From assembly GCA_964482235.1 (NCBI GenBank), contig CAYZWU010000050.1:1-40084 (forward strand): 40,084 nt of DNA, written 5' to 3'. This DNA comes from CAYZWU01 sp964482235 (lineage in GTDB: Bacteria; Planctomycetota; B15-G4; CAYZWU01). The position numbers were made by a program, and so were the translations under genes. Positions within the stretch are counted from its first letter, which is position 1. The number at the start of each line of letters is the position of its first letter. Positions 15,609-24,135 of this stretch are shown one piece after another. Under the pieces are notes generated by a model that was given only the letters and a program-made list of their open reading frames with translations, ran no database searches and had not been told where the DNA came from.

Positions 15609-15648
15609 GAACTGATTCCCGTTAAACGCCTCGAAGAGCTGCTGGCAG

Positions 15649-16953
15649 ATGAAGAACGATTCCTACAACTCGACTGAAAGCCGATCGGGCTTCCTCGCCG
15701 TCTGCGGCATCAGCCACAAGACAGCGACACTCGCCGAGAGGGAGCCGTTCCACATCAGCCGCAACGAGCTCGTCCCCGCGATCAAGCAGCTCCGTGCCAT
15801 GCCCGGCGTGCAGGAAGCGGCCATCGTGGCCACCTGCAACCGCCTCGAGATCTACGCCTACCTCGACGAGGGCATGGACACCTTCATCCTGGTCCGTGAT
15901 TTCTTCCGCACCCTGAGAGGGGTGGATGCCACGGACAGAAGGGGGCTTTTCCACGTTCGCCACGGCAGCACGACGGCCCGCCATCTCTTCCGCGTCATCT
16001 CAGGGCTCGACTCCCTCGTCACGGGCGAGTACCAGATCCAGAGGCAGATCAAGGAGGCCTACAGCGCCGCCTGCTCCGCCAAGGGAGCGGGCAAGGTGCT
16101 CCACCGCCTTTTTCACAACGCTTTCCGGATCGGCAAGTCGGTCCGGACCCGGACAGGATTGGGCGAGGGGCGGTATTCCGTTTCCGGAGTGGCCGTTCAG
16201 GTCATCAAGGAGAGCCTGAAGCCCGACGACGCGGTCCTGGTGGTGGGGGTCAACGAGAGCGCCCGGATCATCGCCGAGGCGCTTGCCGCCGCCGGCCACA
16301 AGAAGTTCTTCTTCGCGAACAGGACGCCCTACAAGGCCGAGAAGATGGCGTCCCGTTTCGATGGAGAAGGGATCGGGCTCGACGAGATCCCAGTTCATCT
16401 GCCGCGCTGCAAGGTTCTGGTGAGCTGCACCGGAGCCCCCGGCTACGTGGTCGAAGCCGGCACGCTGCAAGAAGCCCTTTCCTCCGAAGAGGGCGGGCCG
16501 GCGCTGGTCATCGACATGGCCGTTCCCCGCGACGTGGAGGTGGAGGGCCTTTCGGCCGACCGGGTCAGGGTTGTCGACATGGAAGACCTGAAGATCTTCC
16601 TGGAAGCCCAGAAGAACGGCCGCCTCACCAACGTGCCTGCTGCTGAAAGCATGATCGAGGACCTGGTGGGGACCTTCCAGGCCTGGATCGAGTCGGCCTT
16701 CGATCCCGGTGTGACGAACCTGGCCAAGGAGTACGAGAAGATCCGTCAGAGGTGCGTGGAAGAGATGAAGGGGCACTTCACCGCAACGGACCAGAACGGT
16801 CTGGAAGGCTTCTCCCGGAAGCTGATGCAGAGCTTTCTCAAGGTTCCCGCCCGAACGGTCCTGGAGAACGGGCGTGCCGCCGGTGAGGAAAGGTGCTGTC
16901 GCAGGAAGCGAATGAAAGCGGCCGAGGCTGCTCGGAAGGATTGCAATGCTTGA
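15649..16953 (+). CDS. hemA: Glutamyl-tRNA reductase
   Basis: Reduces glutamyl-tRNA to glutamate-1-semialdehyde with NADPH, the first committed step of tetrapyrrole synthesis in most bacteria. 434 residues. Catalytic C63 lies in ATCNRLEIYA. The substrate-domain block RHLFRVISGLDSLVTGEYQI (109-130), the ANRT motif after the NADPH site, and a C-terminal helical dimerisation region (about 330-420) are present. Oddity: the NADPH glycine motif reads VVGVNESARI (199-207), where most GluTR have GAGEMA-like sequence. The C-terminus ends in a basic, cysteine-containing tail. The gene lies between dsrC and the dsrM unit and overlaps the next gene by 8 bases, so it likely feeds siroheme and heme demand of the Dsr system. 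Confidence 0.9.
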   Translation: MKNDSYNSTESRSGFLAVCGISHKTATLAEREPFHISRNELVPAIKQLRAMPGVQEAAIVATCNRLEIYAYLDEGMDTFILVRDFFRTLRGVDATDRRGLFHVRHGSTTARHLFRVISGLDSLVTGEYQIQRQIKEAYSAACSAKGAGKVLHRLFHNAFRIGKSVRTRTGLGEGRYSVSGVAVQVIKESLKPDDAVLVVGVNESARIIAEALAAAGHKKFFFANRTPYKAEKMASRFDGEGIGLDEIPVHLPRCKVLVSCTGAPGYVVEAGTLQEALSSEEGGPALVIDMAVPRDVEVEGLSADRVRVVDMEDLKIFLEAQKNGRLTNVPAAESMIEDLVGTFQAWIESAFDPGVTNLAKEYEKIRQRCVEEMKGHFTATDQNGLEGFSRKLMQSFLKVPARTVLENGRAAGEERCCRRKRMKAAEAARKDCNA

Positions 16954-17524
16954 GGATCTACTGAGCGCCAAACGAAAGGCCATACTCGACAGCTGGCGGC
17001 AGCGGATCGTGGCGACCTATCCCGAGCAGACGGCAAAGTTCCTGGACAAGGAGAAGGACCGATTCAGCAATCCCGTCGGTTTTTCCATCACCAGCGGGGC
17101 GGAGGCCCTCTTCGAGATGGCTCTCGGCCAAGAGCTCGACGAGGAAGCCCTCGCTACGACGCTCGACGGAATGCTCAGGATCAGGTCCGTGCAGGATATC
17201 ACCCCTTCCCGGGCGGTGGGATTCGTCCTGACGCTCAAGAACGTGGTTCGCGAGGAGCTGGGCGGGGAGATCGGCGGCAAGGGCATTCTCGAGGAACTGT
17301 TCCGGTTCGAGGATCGAGTCGACAGGATGGCTCTCCAGGCCTTCGAGGTCTACACGAAATGCCGGGAAGATCTTCACTCGATCCGGCTCCGGAACATGCA
17401 GGATGGCCCCTTCCGGCTGCTGGAAAGAAGGAAGAGGATTCTCGAGGATCAGGAGCAGCCTTTGGACCCCGGAACGACATGCGGCCTTAATGAGTGTGAC
17501 AATCAAGGAGGATGCGGTAAATGA
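16946..17524 (+). CDS. RsbRD N-terminal-domain protein upstream of dsrM
   Basis: A 192-residue soluble, mostly helical protein that resembles the N-terminal sensor domain of RsbR-type stressosome proteins (RsbRD_N family) without any STAS domain. Recognised from the pattern LLSAKRKAILDSWRQRIVATYP, FSNPVGFSITSGAEALFEM and IRSVQDITPSRAVGFVLTLK; similar stand-alone genes often precede dsrM in sulfate reducers. The C-terminus has a small cysteine cluster, C179, C184 and C190, that could bind metal or be redox-sensitive. It overlaps hemA by 8 bases and dsrM by 4 (ATGA), so translation of the three is coupled. A redox-sensing or regulatory role for DsrMKJOP is inference. Confidence 0.82.
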   Translation: MLEDLLSAKRKAILDSWRQRIVATYPEQTAKFLDKEKDRFSNPVGFSITSGAEALFEMALGQELDEEALATTLDGMLRIRSVQDITPSRAVGFVLTLKNVVREELGGEIGGKGILEELFRFEDRVDRMALQAFEVYTKCREDLHSIRLRNMQDGPFRLLERRKRILEDQEQPLDPGTTCGLNECDNQGGCGK

Positions 17525-18576
17525 GCGAAAAGAATTCCCCCTTCAGTCCCTTGAAGTGGGTTCTGATATGCGGTCTTGCGGTTCTACTGGCCGTCTGGCT
17601 GTTCCCCGCGCTTGGTCGCTTTCTGTTCGGGATCCTGGTTCCCTACGTGGCGGCTCTGGTCTTTGTCGTGGGGGTGATCTACCGTGTGATGAAATGGGGC
17701 AAGTCGCCCGTGCCGTTCCGGATTCCCACGACGAGCGGACAGCAGAAGTCGCTGCCCTGGATCAAGAGCAACAAGCTCGACAATCCGCACAGCACGCTCG
17801 GCGTGCTCGGCAGGATGTTCCTGGAGGTCTTCTTCTTCCGGTCGCTTTTCAGGAACACCGCGGCCAACGTGAAGGAGGGTCCGAAGATCGTCTACGGCGG
17901 CAACAAGGCCCTCTGGCTCGCCGGACTGGCCTTTCACTGGTCGCTGTTCATCATCGTGGTGCGGCACCTGCGCTTCTTCACCGAGCCTGTTCCGGGTTTC
18001 GTGGAGCTCTTTCAGGATCTCGATTCGATCTTTCAGGTCGGCGTTCCCCTGCTCTGCCTCACCGACCTGATCATCCTCGCCGCCCTCTCGTATCTTTTCT
18101 TCAGGAGGGTGGTGTTCCAGCAGATCCGGTACATTTCGCTTCCCACCGATTATTTTGCCCTGCTTTTGCTTCTGGCGATCGTGATCACCGGCATCTTCAT
18201 GCGCTACTTCACCAAGGTCCATATCGTGGGAGTCAAGGAACTGGCTTTCGGCCTGATCAGCCTGAATCCCTCCATGCCGGAAGGGATCGGTTTTCTCTTC
18301 TACCTGCACCTGTTCCTCGTGTCGGTCCTGATGATCTACTTCCCCATGAGCAAGCTGATGCACATGGGGGGGATCTTCCTCAGCCCCACGAGAAACCTGG
18401 CGAACAACAACCGGATGCGGCGCCACGTCAATCCGTGGAACGCTCCTGTGAAGGTCCACACCTACGAAGAGTATGAAGACGAGTTCCGTGACAAGATGAA
18501 GGCGGCGGGGATGCCGCTCGAAAAGGACGTGCCTGCGGCCACGGATGACGCCGCGGCCAAGGAAGAACCCGCATAG
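17521..18576 (+). CDS. dsrM: DsrM, cytochrome b subunit of DsrMKJOP
   Basis: A 351-residue membrane protein related to NarI and HdrE. It is expected to bind two hemes b, oxidise menaquinol and pass electrons to DsrK. There are about six hydrophobic segments: two near the N-terminus (residues about 12-30 and 35-53), then about 130-150, 175-195, 208-230 and 260-285. Candidate heme histidines lie in AFHWSLFIIVVRHLRFF, YLHLFLV and SKLMHMGG. The C-terminal tail (from about 300) is charged and cytoplasmic and ends in an alanine/lysine/glutamate-rich stretch. AAGGAGG (17506-17512) precedes ATG 17521, which overlaps the stop of the RsbRD-like gene. Confidence 0.95.
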   Translation: MSEKNSPFSPLKWVLICGLAVLLAVWLFPALGRFLFGILVPYVAALVFVVGVIYRVMKWGKSPVPFRIPTTSGQQKSLPWIKSNKLDNPHSTLGVLGRMFLEVFFFRSLFRNTAANVKEGPKIVYGGNKALWLAGLAFHWSLFIIVVRHLRFFTEPVPGFVELFQDLDSIFQVGVPLLCLTDLIILAALSYLFFRRVVFQQIRYISLPTDYFALLLLLAIVITGIFMRYFTKVHIVGVKELAFGLISLNPSMPEGIGFLFYLHLFLVSVLMIYFPMSKLMHMGGIFLSPTRNLANNNRMRRHVNPWNAPVKVHTYEEYEDEFRDKMKAAGMPLEKDVPAATDDAAAKEEPA

Positions 18577-18591
18577 AAAGGGGACGAGAGT

Positions 18592-20265
18592 ATGTCCGAT
18601 AAGCCTTTGAATCCCGAGGTTCTGTCGAAGATAGACTTCAGACCTCCCGAGAAGGAGTGGATGGATCCCACCGTGGAATTCAAGAGGGGCAGCTACAACT
18701 ACGGCGCGAACCCCGCCTCTCTCGAATACCTCGACCTGCCGTGCAACGGCAAGTGGCAGCCCACCGAAGACGACTGGAAGCTTCCGGAGAACTGGAAGGA
18801 GATCATCATCAACGGTCTCAAGGAGCGGCTGGACAAGTACCGCTCCCTCAAGGTCTTTATGGATATCTGTGTTCGCTGCGGCGCCTGCGCTGACAAGTGC
18901 CACTTCTACATCGGCACCGGCGACCCGAAGAACATGCCCGTGCTCCGCGGCGAGCTGCTTCGCTCGATCTACAGGAAGGAGTTTACCAAGGCGGGCAAGA
19001 TCCTGGGACGCCTGGCCGGCGGCCGCGAGCTGACCAAGGACGTGATCCGCGAGTGGTTCTCCTACTTCTACCAGTGCACCGAGTGCCGCCGCTGCTCCGT
19101 CTTCTGCCCCTACGGGATCGACACGGCGGAAATCACCATGATGGGGCGCGAGCTTCTCAACCTGCTCGGCCTCGGCATCGACTGGATCTGCACGCCGGCA
19201 GCCAACTGCTTCCGGACGGGGAACCACCTCGGCATCCAGCCGCACGGTTTCCAGGACAGCGTCGACTTCGCCATCGACGATCTCAAGGACATCACCGGAA
19301 TCAAGGTGGATGCCCCGGTGAACAGGAAGGGAGCCGAGATCCTCTTCGTCGTGCCTTCGGCAGACTATTTCGGCGATCCCCACTACTTCGGATTCCTCGG
19401 GTACATGTCCCTCTTCCACGAGATCGGCCTCGATTACACCTTCAGCTCCTTCGCATCCGAGGGCGGCAACTTCGGCCTCTTCCACTCGGCAGAGATGATC
19501 AAGAGGCTCAACGCCAAGATCTACATGGAGGCGAAGCGGCTCGGGGTGAAGTGGATCATCGGCGGGGAGTGCGGCCACATGTGGCGCGTTCTCCACCAGT
19601 ACATGGAGACGATGAACGGCCCGGCCGACTTCCTCGAGGTGCCCGTGTCCCCGATCACGGGAACGAAATTCGACAACGCCAAGAGCACCAAGATGGTTCA
19701 TATCTGCGAGTTCACCGCAGACCTGATCAAGCATGGCAAGCTCAACCTCGACAAGAGCCGCAACGATCAGTGGAAGGTCACCTACCACGATTCGTGCAAC
19801 ACGGCGCGCGCCATGGGGCTCCTCGACGAGCCTCGCGAGGTGATCAACGCCTGCTGCAACCACTTCCACGACATGCCGGAGAACACGATCCGCGAGCAGA
19901 CCTTCTGCTGCGGCTCCGGCTCCGGCATCGGCACGGACGAGAACATGGAGGTCCGGCTTCGCGGCGGACTGCCCAGGGCGAATGCCGTGAAGTATGTTCA
20001 CGAAAAGCACGGCGTGAACCTGCTCTCCTGCATCTGCGCCATCGACAAGGCCACCCTGCCGGGCCTGGTGGAGTTCTGGGTTCCCGGAGTCGAGGTGGGC
20101 GCCGTTCATGAGCTGGTGGGCAACGCGTTGATCATGAAGGGCGAGAAGGAAGACAGGACAGACATGCGCGGCGAGCCTTATGTAAACAACGAAACGGAAA
20201 CCGCCGAGGAGCAGCCGGCCGGCGCTGCGGCGGCAACGGAGAAGGAGGGCAGTGAGGATGTATGA
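18592..20265 (+). CDS. dsrK: DsrK, HdrD-like iron-sulfur subunit of DsrMKJOP
   Basis: The catalytic cytoplasmic subunit that reduces the DsrC trisulfide. 557 residues. Two [4Fe-4S] sets are C93, C96, C99, C103 (CVRCGACADKC) and C162, C165, C168, C172 (CTECRRCSVFCPYG). The C-terminal CCG-type site for a special [4Fe-4S] cluster is visible as C402 (YHDSCNTARAMG) and C439-C440 (FCCGSGSG), with C327 in GGECGHMW. The tail after about 520 is acidic and alanine-rich. It starts 15 bp after dsrM, and its 3' end overlaps the start of dsrJ by 8 bases. Confidence 0.96.
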   Translation: MSDKPLNPEVLSKIDFRPPEKEWMDPTVEFKRGSYNYGANPASLEYLDLPCNGKWQPTEDDWKLPENWKEIIINGLKERLDKYRSLKVFMDICVRCGACADKCHFYIGTGDPKNMPVLRGELLRSIYRKEFTKAGKILGRLAGGRELTKDVIREWFSYFYQCTECRRCSVFCPYGIDTAEITMMGRELLNLLGLGIDWICTPAANCFRTGNHLGIQPHGFQDSVDFAIDDLKDITGIKVDAPVNRKGAEILFVVPSADYFGDPHYFGFLGYMSLFHEIGLDYTFSSFASEGGNFGLFHSAEMIKRLNAKIYMEAKRLGVKWIIGGECGHMWRVLHQYMETMNGPADFLEVPVSPITGTKFDNAKSTKMVHICEFTADLIKHGKLNLDKSRNDQWKVTYHDSCNTARAMGLLDEPREVINACCNHFHDMPENTIREQTFCCGSGSGIGTDENMEVRLRGGLPRANAVKYVHEKHGVNLLSCICAIDKATLPGLVEFWVPGVEVGAVHELVGNALIMKGEKEDRTDMRGEPYVNNETETAEEQPAGAAAATEKEGSEDV

Positions 20266-20665
20266 TGCTGGAAAGATCATCCCAGGCCTGCTTGTATTCC
20301 TCGGGCTGATTACCTTTCCGGTCTGGTACAACGCCAAGACCGGGAAGACGGGCTACACGCCCGAGCTGGAGATTCCCGAGGGGAAGTGCGTGGCATCCAA
20401 GACGTACATGCAGTCTTCCCACATGGACCTCTTGAACGACTGGCGCGACCGTGTCGTGCGCGAAGGCGAGAGGTACATCGAGGTGGACGGCAAGGAGTAC
20501 GAGATGAGCCTTACCAACGGCTGCCTGGAATGCCACACCAAGAAGTCCGAGTTCTGCGATAAATGTCACGATTACGTGGGCGTCAAGCCCTACTGCTGGG
20601 ATTGCCACCTGAAGCGGGAGGAGGACGAACTATGGCCGTCGACAGAAGAAAATTCCTCAAACTAG
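20258..20665 (+). CDS. dsrJ: DsrJ, triheme cytochrome c
   Basis: A periplasmic cytochrome with three CXXCH heme c motifs: C89-H93, C100-H104 and C113-H117. C44 in EGKC corresponds to the single conserved cysteine that can act as a distal heme ligand in studied DsrJ. An uncleaved N-terminal helix (about residues 7-23, IIPGLLVFLGLITFPVW) anchors it. Start choice: AAGGAGG (20242-20248) is nine bases before ATG 20258, better than the in-frame GTG 20252 only three bases away. It has 135 residues. It overlaps dsrK by 8 bases and dsrO by 34 bases. Confidence 0.94.
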   Translation: MYDAGKIIPGLLVFLGLITFPVWYNAKTGKTGYTPELEIPEGKCVASKTYMQSSHMDLLNDWRDRVVREGERYIEVDGKEYEMSLTNGCLECHTKKSEFCDKCHDYVGVKPYCWDCHLKREEDELWPSTEENSSN

Positions 20666-21450
20666 CCGGGCTCACCGCTCTTGGAGCGTCCGGCAGTCAA
20701 TGTCTTGACCTTCTCTCCGGTTCCGAGGTGCTCAAGGCGGCGGACCATGCCGTCAACACATCGAAGACGCGGTGGGCCATGGTCATCGACGTCAAGGCCT
20801 GCAGCGCGAGGGGAGATTGCACGCGGTGCATGGATGTCTGCCACCAGGTTCATGCCGTGCCCGACATCCGCCTGAAAAACGGCGAGGTCGACAAGCAGCA
20901 CGAGGTCAAGTGGCTCTGGAAGGAGAACTTCGAGAAAGCCCTCCCGAGTCAGGACCACCAGTTCCTGGGCAAGGGTCTGAAGAACCTGCCCGTCCTCGTG
21001 CTCTGCAATCACTGCGACCATCCGTCGTGCGTGCGGGTCTGCCCCACCAAGGCGACCTTCAGGAGGCATGACGGGATCGTGATGATGGACTATCACCGTT
21101 GTATCGGCTGCCGGTACTGCGTTGCCGCCTGCCCCTACGGCTCGCGGAGCTTCAACTGGAGCGACCCCAGGCCTCACATCAAGGCCGTGGACAAGAACTT
21201 CCCCACGCGCACCAAGGGTGTCGTGGAGAAGTGCAACTTCTGCGCCGAAAGGCTGGCCCGTCGCGATCCGGTCACGAAGAAGCCCCTCGAACCGGCCTGC
21301 GTGGTTGCATGCCGCGAAGTGTGCAATGCCCTTGTTTTTGGGAATCTGAACGATCCGAGCTCTGACGTGAGAAGAGTCCTGAAGGCGAACTACGTCATTC
21401 GGCGCAAGCCTGAGCTGGGTACGAATCCGGAAGTTTACTACATAGTGTGA
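20632..21450 (+). CDS. dsrO: DsrO, periplasmic iron-sulfur subunit with Tat signal
   Basis: A periplasmic ferredoxin-like protein of the DsrMKJOP complex, 272 residues. The N-terminus DRRKFLKLAG is a twin-arginine (Tat) signal, and a following hydrophobic run ends near residue 20-35. Cysteine-rich blocks for about four [4Fe-4S] clusters: C57, C63, C66, C70; VLCNHCDHPSCVRVCP; CIGCRYCVAACPYG; and KCNFCAERL with ACVVACREVC. The start is ATG 20632, just after GGGAGGAGG and matching the signal peptide. The frame is open further upstream inside dsrJ, but that stretch has no family sequence. It sits 7 bp before dsrP, its membrane partner. Confidence 0.95.
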   Translation: MAVDRRKFLKLAGLTALGASGSQCLDLLSGSEVLKAADHAVNTSKTRWAMVIDVKACSARGDCTRCMDVCHQVHAVPDIRLKNGEVDKQHEVKWLWKENFEKALPSQDHQFLGKGLKNLPVLVLCNHCDHPSCVRVCPTKATFRRHDGIVMMDYHRCIGCRYCVAACPYGSRSFNWSDPRPHIKAVDKNFPTRTKGVVEKCNFCAERLARRDPVTKKPLEPACVVACREVCNALVFGNLNDPSSDVRRVLKANYVIRRKPELGTNPEVYYIV

Positions 21451-21457
21451 GGGAGTC

Positions 21458-22615
21458 ATGCTCGAAAAGGCTCTTACAGGCGGTCGAAAGTACTGGGGAC
21501 TCGTTGTTGTTCTGCTCGGAATCGCGGGAGTGGGCTTTCTGTTCTACCTGAGCCAGCTGTCGAACGGCCTCGGCGTCACCGGCCTGAGCCGTGATGTGAC
21601 ATGGGGTTTCTACATTGCCCAGTTCACCTTTCTGGTCGGTGTGGCGGCCTCGGCTGTCATGGTGGTGCTGCCCTACTACCTGCACAACTACAAGGCCTTC
21701 GGGAAGATCACCATTCTCGGTGAATTTCTCGCCATCGCCTCGGTGACCATGTGCATCCTCTTCATCGTGATGGATCTGGGTCAACCGTCCCGTGCGGTCA
21801 ACATCATCCTGCACCCATCGCCAAGCTCGATTCTCTTCTGGGACATGATCGTCCTGAACGGCTATCTCTTCCTCAACCTGATCATCGGCTGGATCTCACT
21901 CGATTCGGAACGGAAGTCGATTGCACCGCCCAAGTGGCTGAAGATCCTGATCATCGTCTCGATCCCCTGGGCCATAAGCATTCATACGGTGACGGCGTTC
22001 ATCTACAACGGTCTTCCCGGCCGGTCGTTCTGGTTCACCGCCATCCTGGCGCCTCGCTTCCTGGCCTCGGCCTTCGCGTCAGGACCCTCGCTGCTGATCC
22101 TGCTCTGCCTCCTGCTGCGGAAGTTCACGAAGTTCGATCCGGGCAAGGAGCAGATCCAGAGCCTGGCCAAGATCGTCACCTACGCGATCTGCATCAACGT
22201 GTTCTTCGTCCTCCTCGAGATCTTCACCGTGTTCTACAGCCAGATGCCCGAGCACATGCATTCCTTCGAGTACCTGCTGTTCGGACTGGACGGCCACGCC
22301 GCGCTGGTGCCATGGATCTGGATCTCGTTCATGCTGGCGGCGATAGCCATCGTACTGCTGGTCAATCCGAAGACGCGGCGGATGGAGGGAGTGCTGGCCC
22401 TCGCCTGCGGGGCGGTCTTCCTATCCACCTGGATCGACAAGGGCCTCGGCATGGTGGTCACGGGCTTCATCCCGTCGCCCGTTGGGCATATCACCGAGTA
22501 CTCGCCCACGTGGGCCGAGGTGTCGATCACCCTTGGATGCTATGCCGTCGGATTCCTGATCCTCACGGTGCTCTTCAAGATCGCCCTCACGGTGCGTGGG
22601 AAGGTGGCGAGCTGA
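21458..22615 (+). CDS. dsrP: DsrP, NrfD-like membrane subunit of DsrMKJOP
   Basis: A 385-residue integral membrane protein of the NrfD/PsrC family with about ten hydrophobic helices, beginning with YWGLVVVLLGIAGVGFLFYL. Family-typical stretches include SRDVTWGFYIAQFTFLVG and the conserved helix with MDLGQPSRA and FWDMIVLNGYLFLN. It is expected to bind quinone and connect with DsrO on the periplasmic side. ATG 21458 is preceded by GAGGGAG, which overlaps the end of dsrO. It is the last gene of the sulfate-reduction block; only 6 bases separate its stop from the stop of the convergent gene, so no terminator fits between them. Confidence 0.95.
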   Translation: MLEKALTGGRKYWGLVVVLLGIAGVGFLFYLSQLSNGLGVTGLSRDVTWGFYIAQFTFLVGVAASAVMVVLPYYLHNYKAFGKITILGEFLAIASVTMCILFIVMDLGQPSRAVNIILHPSPSSILFWDMIVLNGYLFLNLIIGWISLDSERKSIAPPKWLKILIIVSIPWAISIHTVTAFIYNGLPGRSFWFTAILAPRFLASAFASGPSLLILLCLLLRKFTKFDPGKEQIQSLAKIVTYAICINVFFVLLEIFTVFYSQMPEHMHSFEYLLFGLDGHAALVPWIWISFMLAAIAIVLLVNPKTRRMEGVLALACGAVFLSTWIDKGLGMVVTGFIPSPVGHITEYSPTWAEVSITLGCYAVGFLILTVLFKIALTVRGKVAS

Positions 22616-22621
22616 TTCGGT

Positions 22622-24088
22622 TCACTCAACCACGAGCACCATGAGATTGGTAAGTCTCGCTTCGGGATTGCCGAGCAAGCCCACCAGGGCCTGCGTGGGT
22701 TTCATCTCGCCAGGCAGCCATGTGGCGGGAACCGTCGCCTGGTAGATGAGAACTCCAGAGCCCGGTATCTGGCCGAGGGATATCATGGCGCTCATGGGCC
22801 GGGTGAGGTAGAGATCACCCCAGGACGTTGGTATGGGCGGATCTTCGATGCCGCTGCTCATGGCGATGACGACCTGCCCGTACAGGATATGCCCCACGAC
22901 CTTGATCTCGAACGCGTTTCCGGGGGCCACGGCTCCGGTGTGATAGAGATGAAGGTGGAACTCGTCGACCCCCATGTCCACATCGCTGTAATTGTGTCGC
23001 GGATCGCCTTCGAAGTCCTCGGAGGGCAGGCCCGGTGCGGCGCTGTAGCCGCTGTCCAGGCAGGGTGATTGATAGAGAAGATGAAAGTCTTCCTCGCTCG
23101 CCGCCACGAAAAGAGGATCGGCGTCGATCATGCCGCCTCCCCAGTTCAGGGTACAGCCCAATGCAGTGCTCACCGCCCCCTGGCCTCCTTCCACGTCGGA
23201 ATAGCCGATCTGGAGCGTTGACGGAAATCCCTCGCTTTCCAGCGCGATCTGCGGACCATACGGAGCGGTGTTGTTCCAGAGGATCGAGTTCGTCATCGCG
23301 GCTGCGGCCAGGTCGGTGCAGATGATCCCTCCGCCCAGCTCCGCGGCGCTGTTTTCGACAACGGTGCAGTTCATGATGGAGGGAGAGGATTCCCAGCAGG
23401 CGATCCCTCCTCCCCGGCCGAAGCTTCCATTGGCCTCGTTGTGGTGAATCAGGCAGTTCTCCACCGTGGGGGAGGAGTCGCTGTAGCAGTAGATCGCCCC
23501 GCCGTTGCCGTACGTCCCGATGGCACTGTTTCCGCTGAAGAGATTCCCCGAGATCAACGGCGCCGAGCTCAGCCGGCAGGCGATCCCGCCTCCCGAGCCG
23601 GCCGTGTTCTCCCGGAATTCGTTGCCGGAAACGGAAGGAGAGGAACCGTAGCGGCAGTAGAGTCCACCCCCGAAAGTGGACGCCCTGTTGCCGCTGATCA
23701 GGTTGTCCACGATCTGCGGGACGGCCCCCTGGGAGCAGAGAATGCCGCCGCCGTTCCGGGCAGTGCCGTTCGTGATCGTGAATCCCCGGATCACGGCATC
23801 GGATCCCTCGCCGGAGATGAACGAGACCACGCTGCCTGCCTGCATTCCATCGATCGCGGTCAGGACGGCGCCTTGATCGCTTTCAAGGACGACCGATTTG
23901 CCGAGAAAGTCGATGTTCTCCTGAAAGGTCCCGGGGCGAACAAGAATCGTGTCCCCGCTGTTCGATGCGTCGATCGCGTCCTGGATGTTCGGATGGTCGT
24001 CTGGTACGTAGACCGTATCCGCCTGGAGAGAGGCGGCGGCCAGCGCGAAGACGGCAAGGCAACAATGGAGGAAGCGGTTTGTTTGCAT
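22622..24088 (-). CDS. Secreted right-handed parallel beta-helix protein
   Basis: A 488-residue protein with an N-terminal Sec signal (MQTNRFLHCCLAVFALAAAS, cleavage probably after SLQA). It then has the typical start of these proteins, TVYVPDDHPNIQDAIDASNS and GDTILVRPGTFQENI, and repeated coils of the form GGGIxC...PxIxxNxIxxN from about residue 100 to 300. The last 110 residues are a beta-rich C-terminal domain. Such proteins act outside the inner membrane, often on polysaccharides; no catalytic acid cluster could be assigned, so the function is unknown. The start at 24088 has GGGAG eight bases upstream on the minus strand. It follows the VWA gene by 47 bp and probably shares its transcript. 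Confidence 0.85.
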   Translation of the reverse strand: MQTNRFLHCCLAVFALAAASLQADTVYVPDDHPNIQDAIDASNSGDTILVRPGTFQENIDFLGKSVVLESDQGAVLTAIDGMQAGSVVSFISGEGSDAVIRGFTITNGTARNGGGILCSQGAVPQIVDNLISGNRASTFGGGLYCRYGSSPSVSGNEFRENTAGSGGGIACRLSSAPLISGNLFSGNSAIGTYGNGGAIYCYSDSSPTVENCLIHHNEANGSFGRGGGIACWESSPSIMNCTVVENSAAELGGGIICTDLAAAAMTNSILWNNTAPYGPQIALESEGFPSTLQIGYSDVEGGQGAVSTALGCTLNWGGGMIDADPLFVAASEEDFHLLYQSPCLDSGYSAAPGLPSEDFEGDPRHNYSDVDMGVDEFHLHLYHTGAVAPGNAFEIKVVGHILYGQVVIAMSSGIEDPPIPTSWGDLYLTRPMSAMISLGQIPGSGVLIYQATVPATWLPGEMKPTQALVGLLGNPEARLTNLMVLVVE

Positions 24089-24135
24089 GATCGCATCTCC
24101 CGTGGGCGACACCCGAAGATGACTCGATTATAGCA

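Noticed and set aside
17584..20337. Minus-strand open frame of about 917 codons opposite dsrM and dsrK
   Set aside because: Composition artefact of GC-rich coding DNA; the plus-strand genes are certain.
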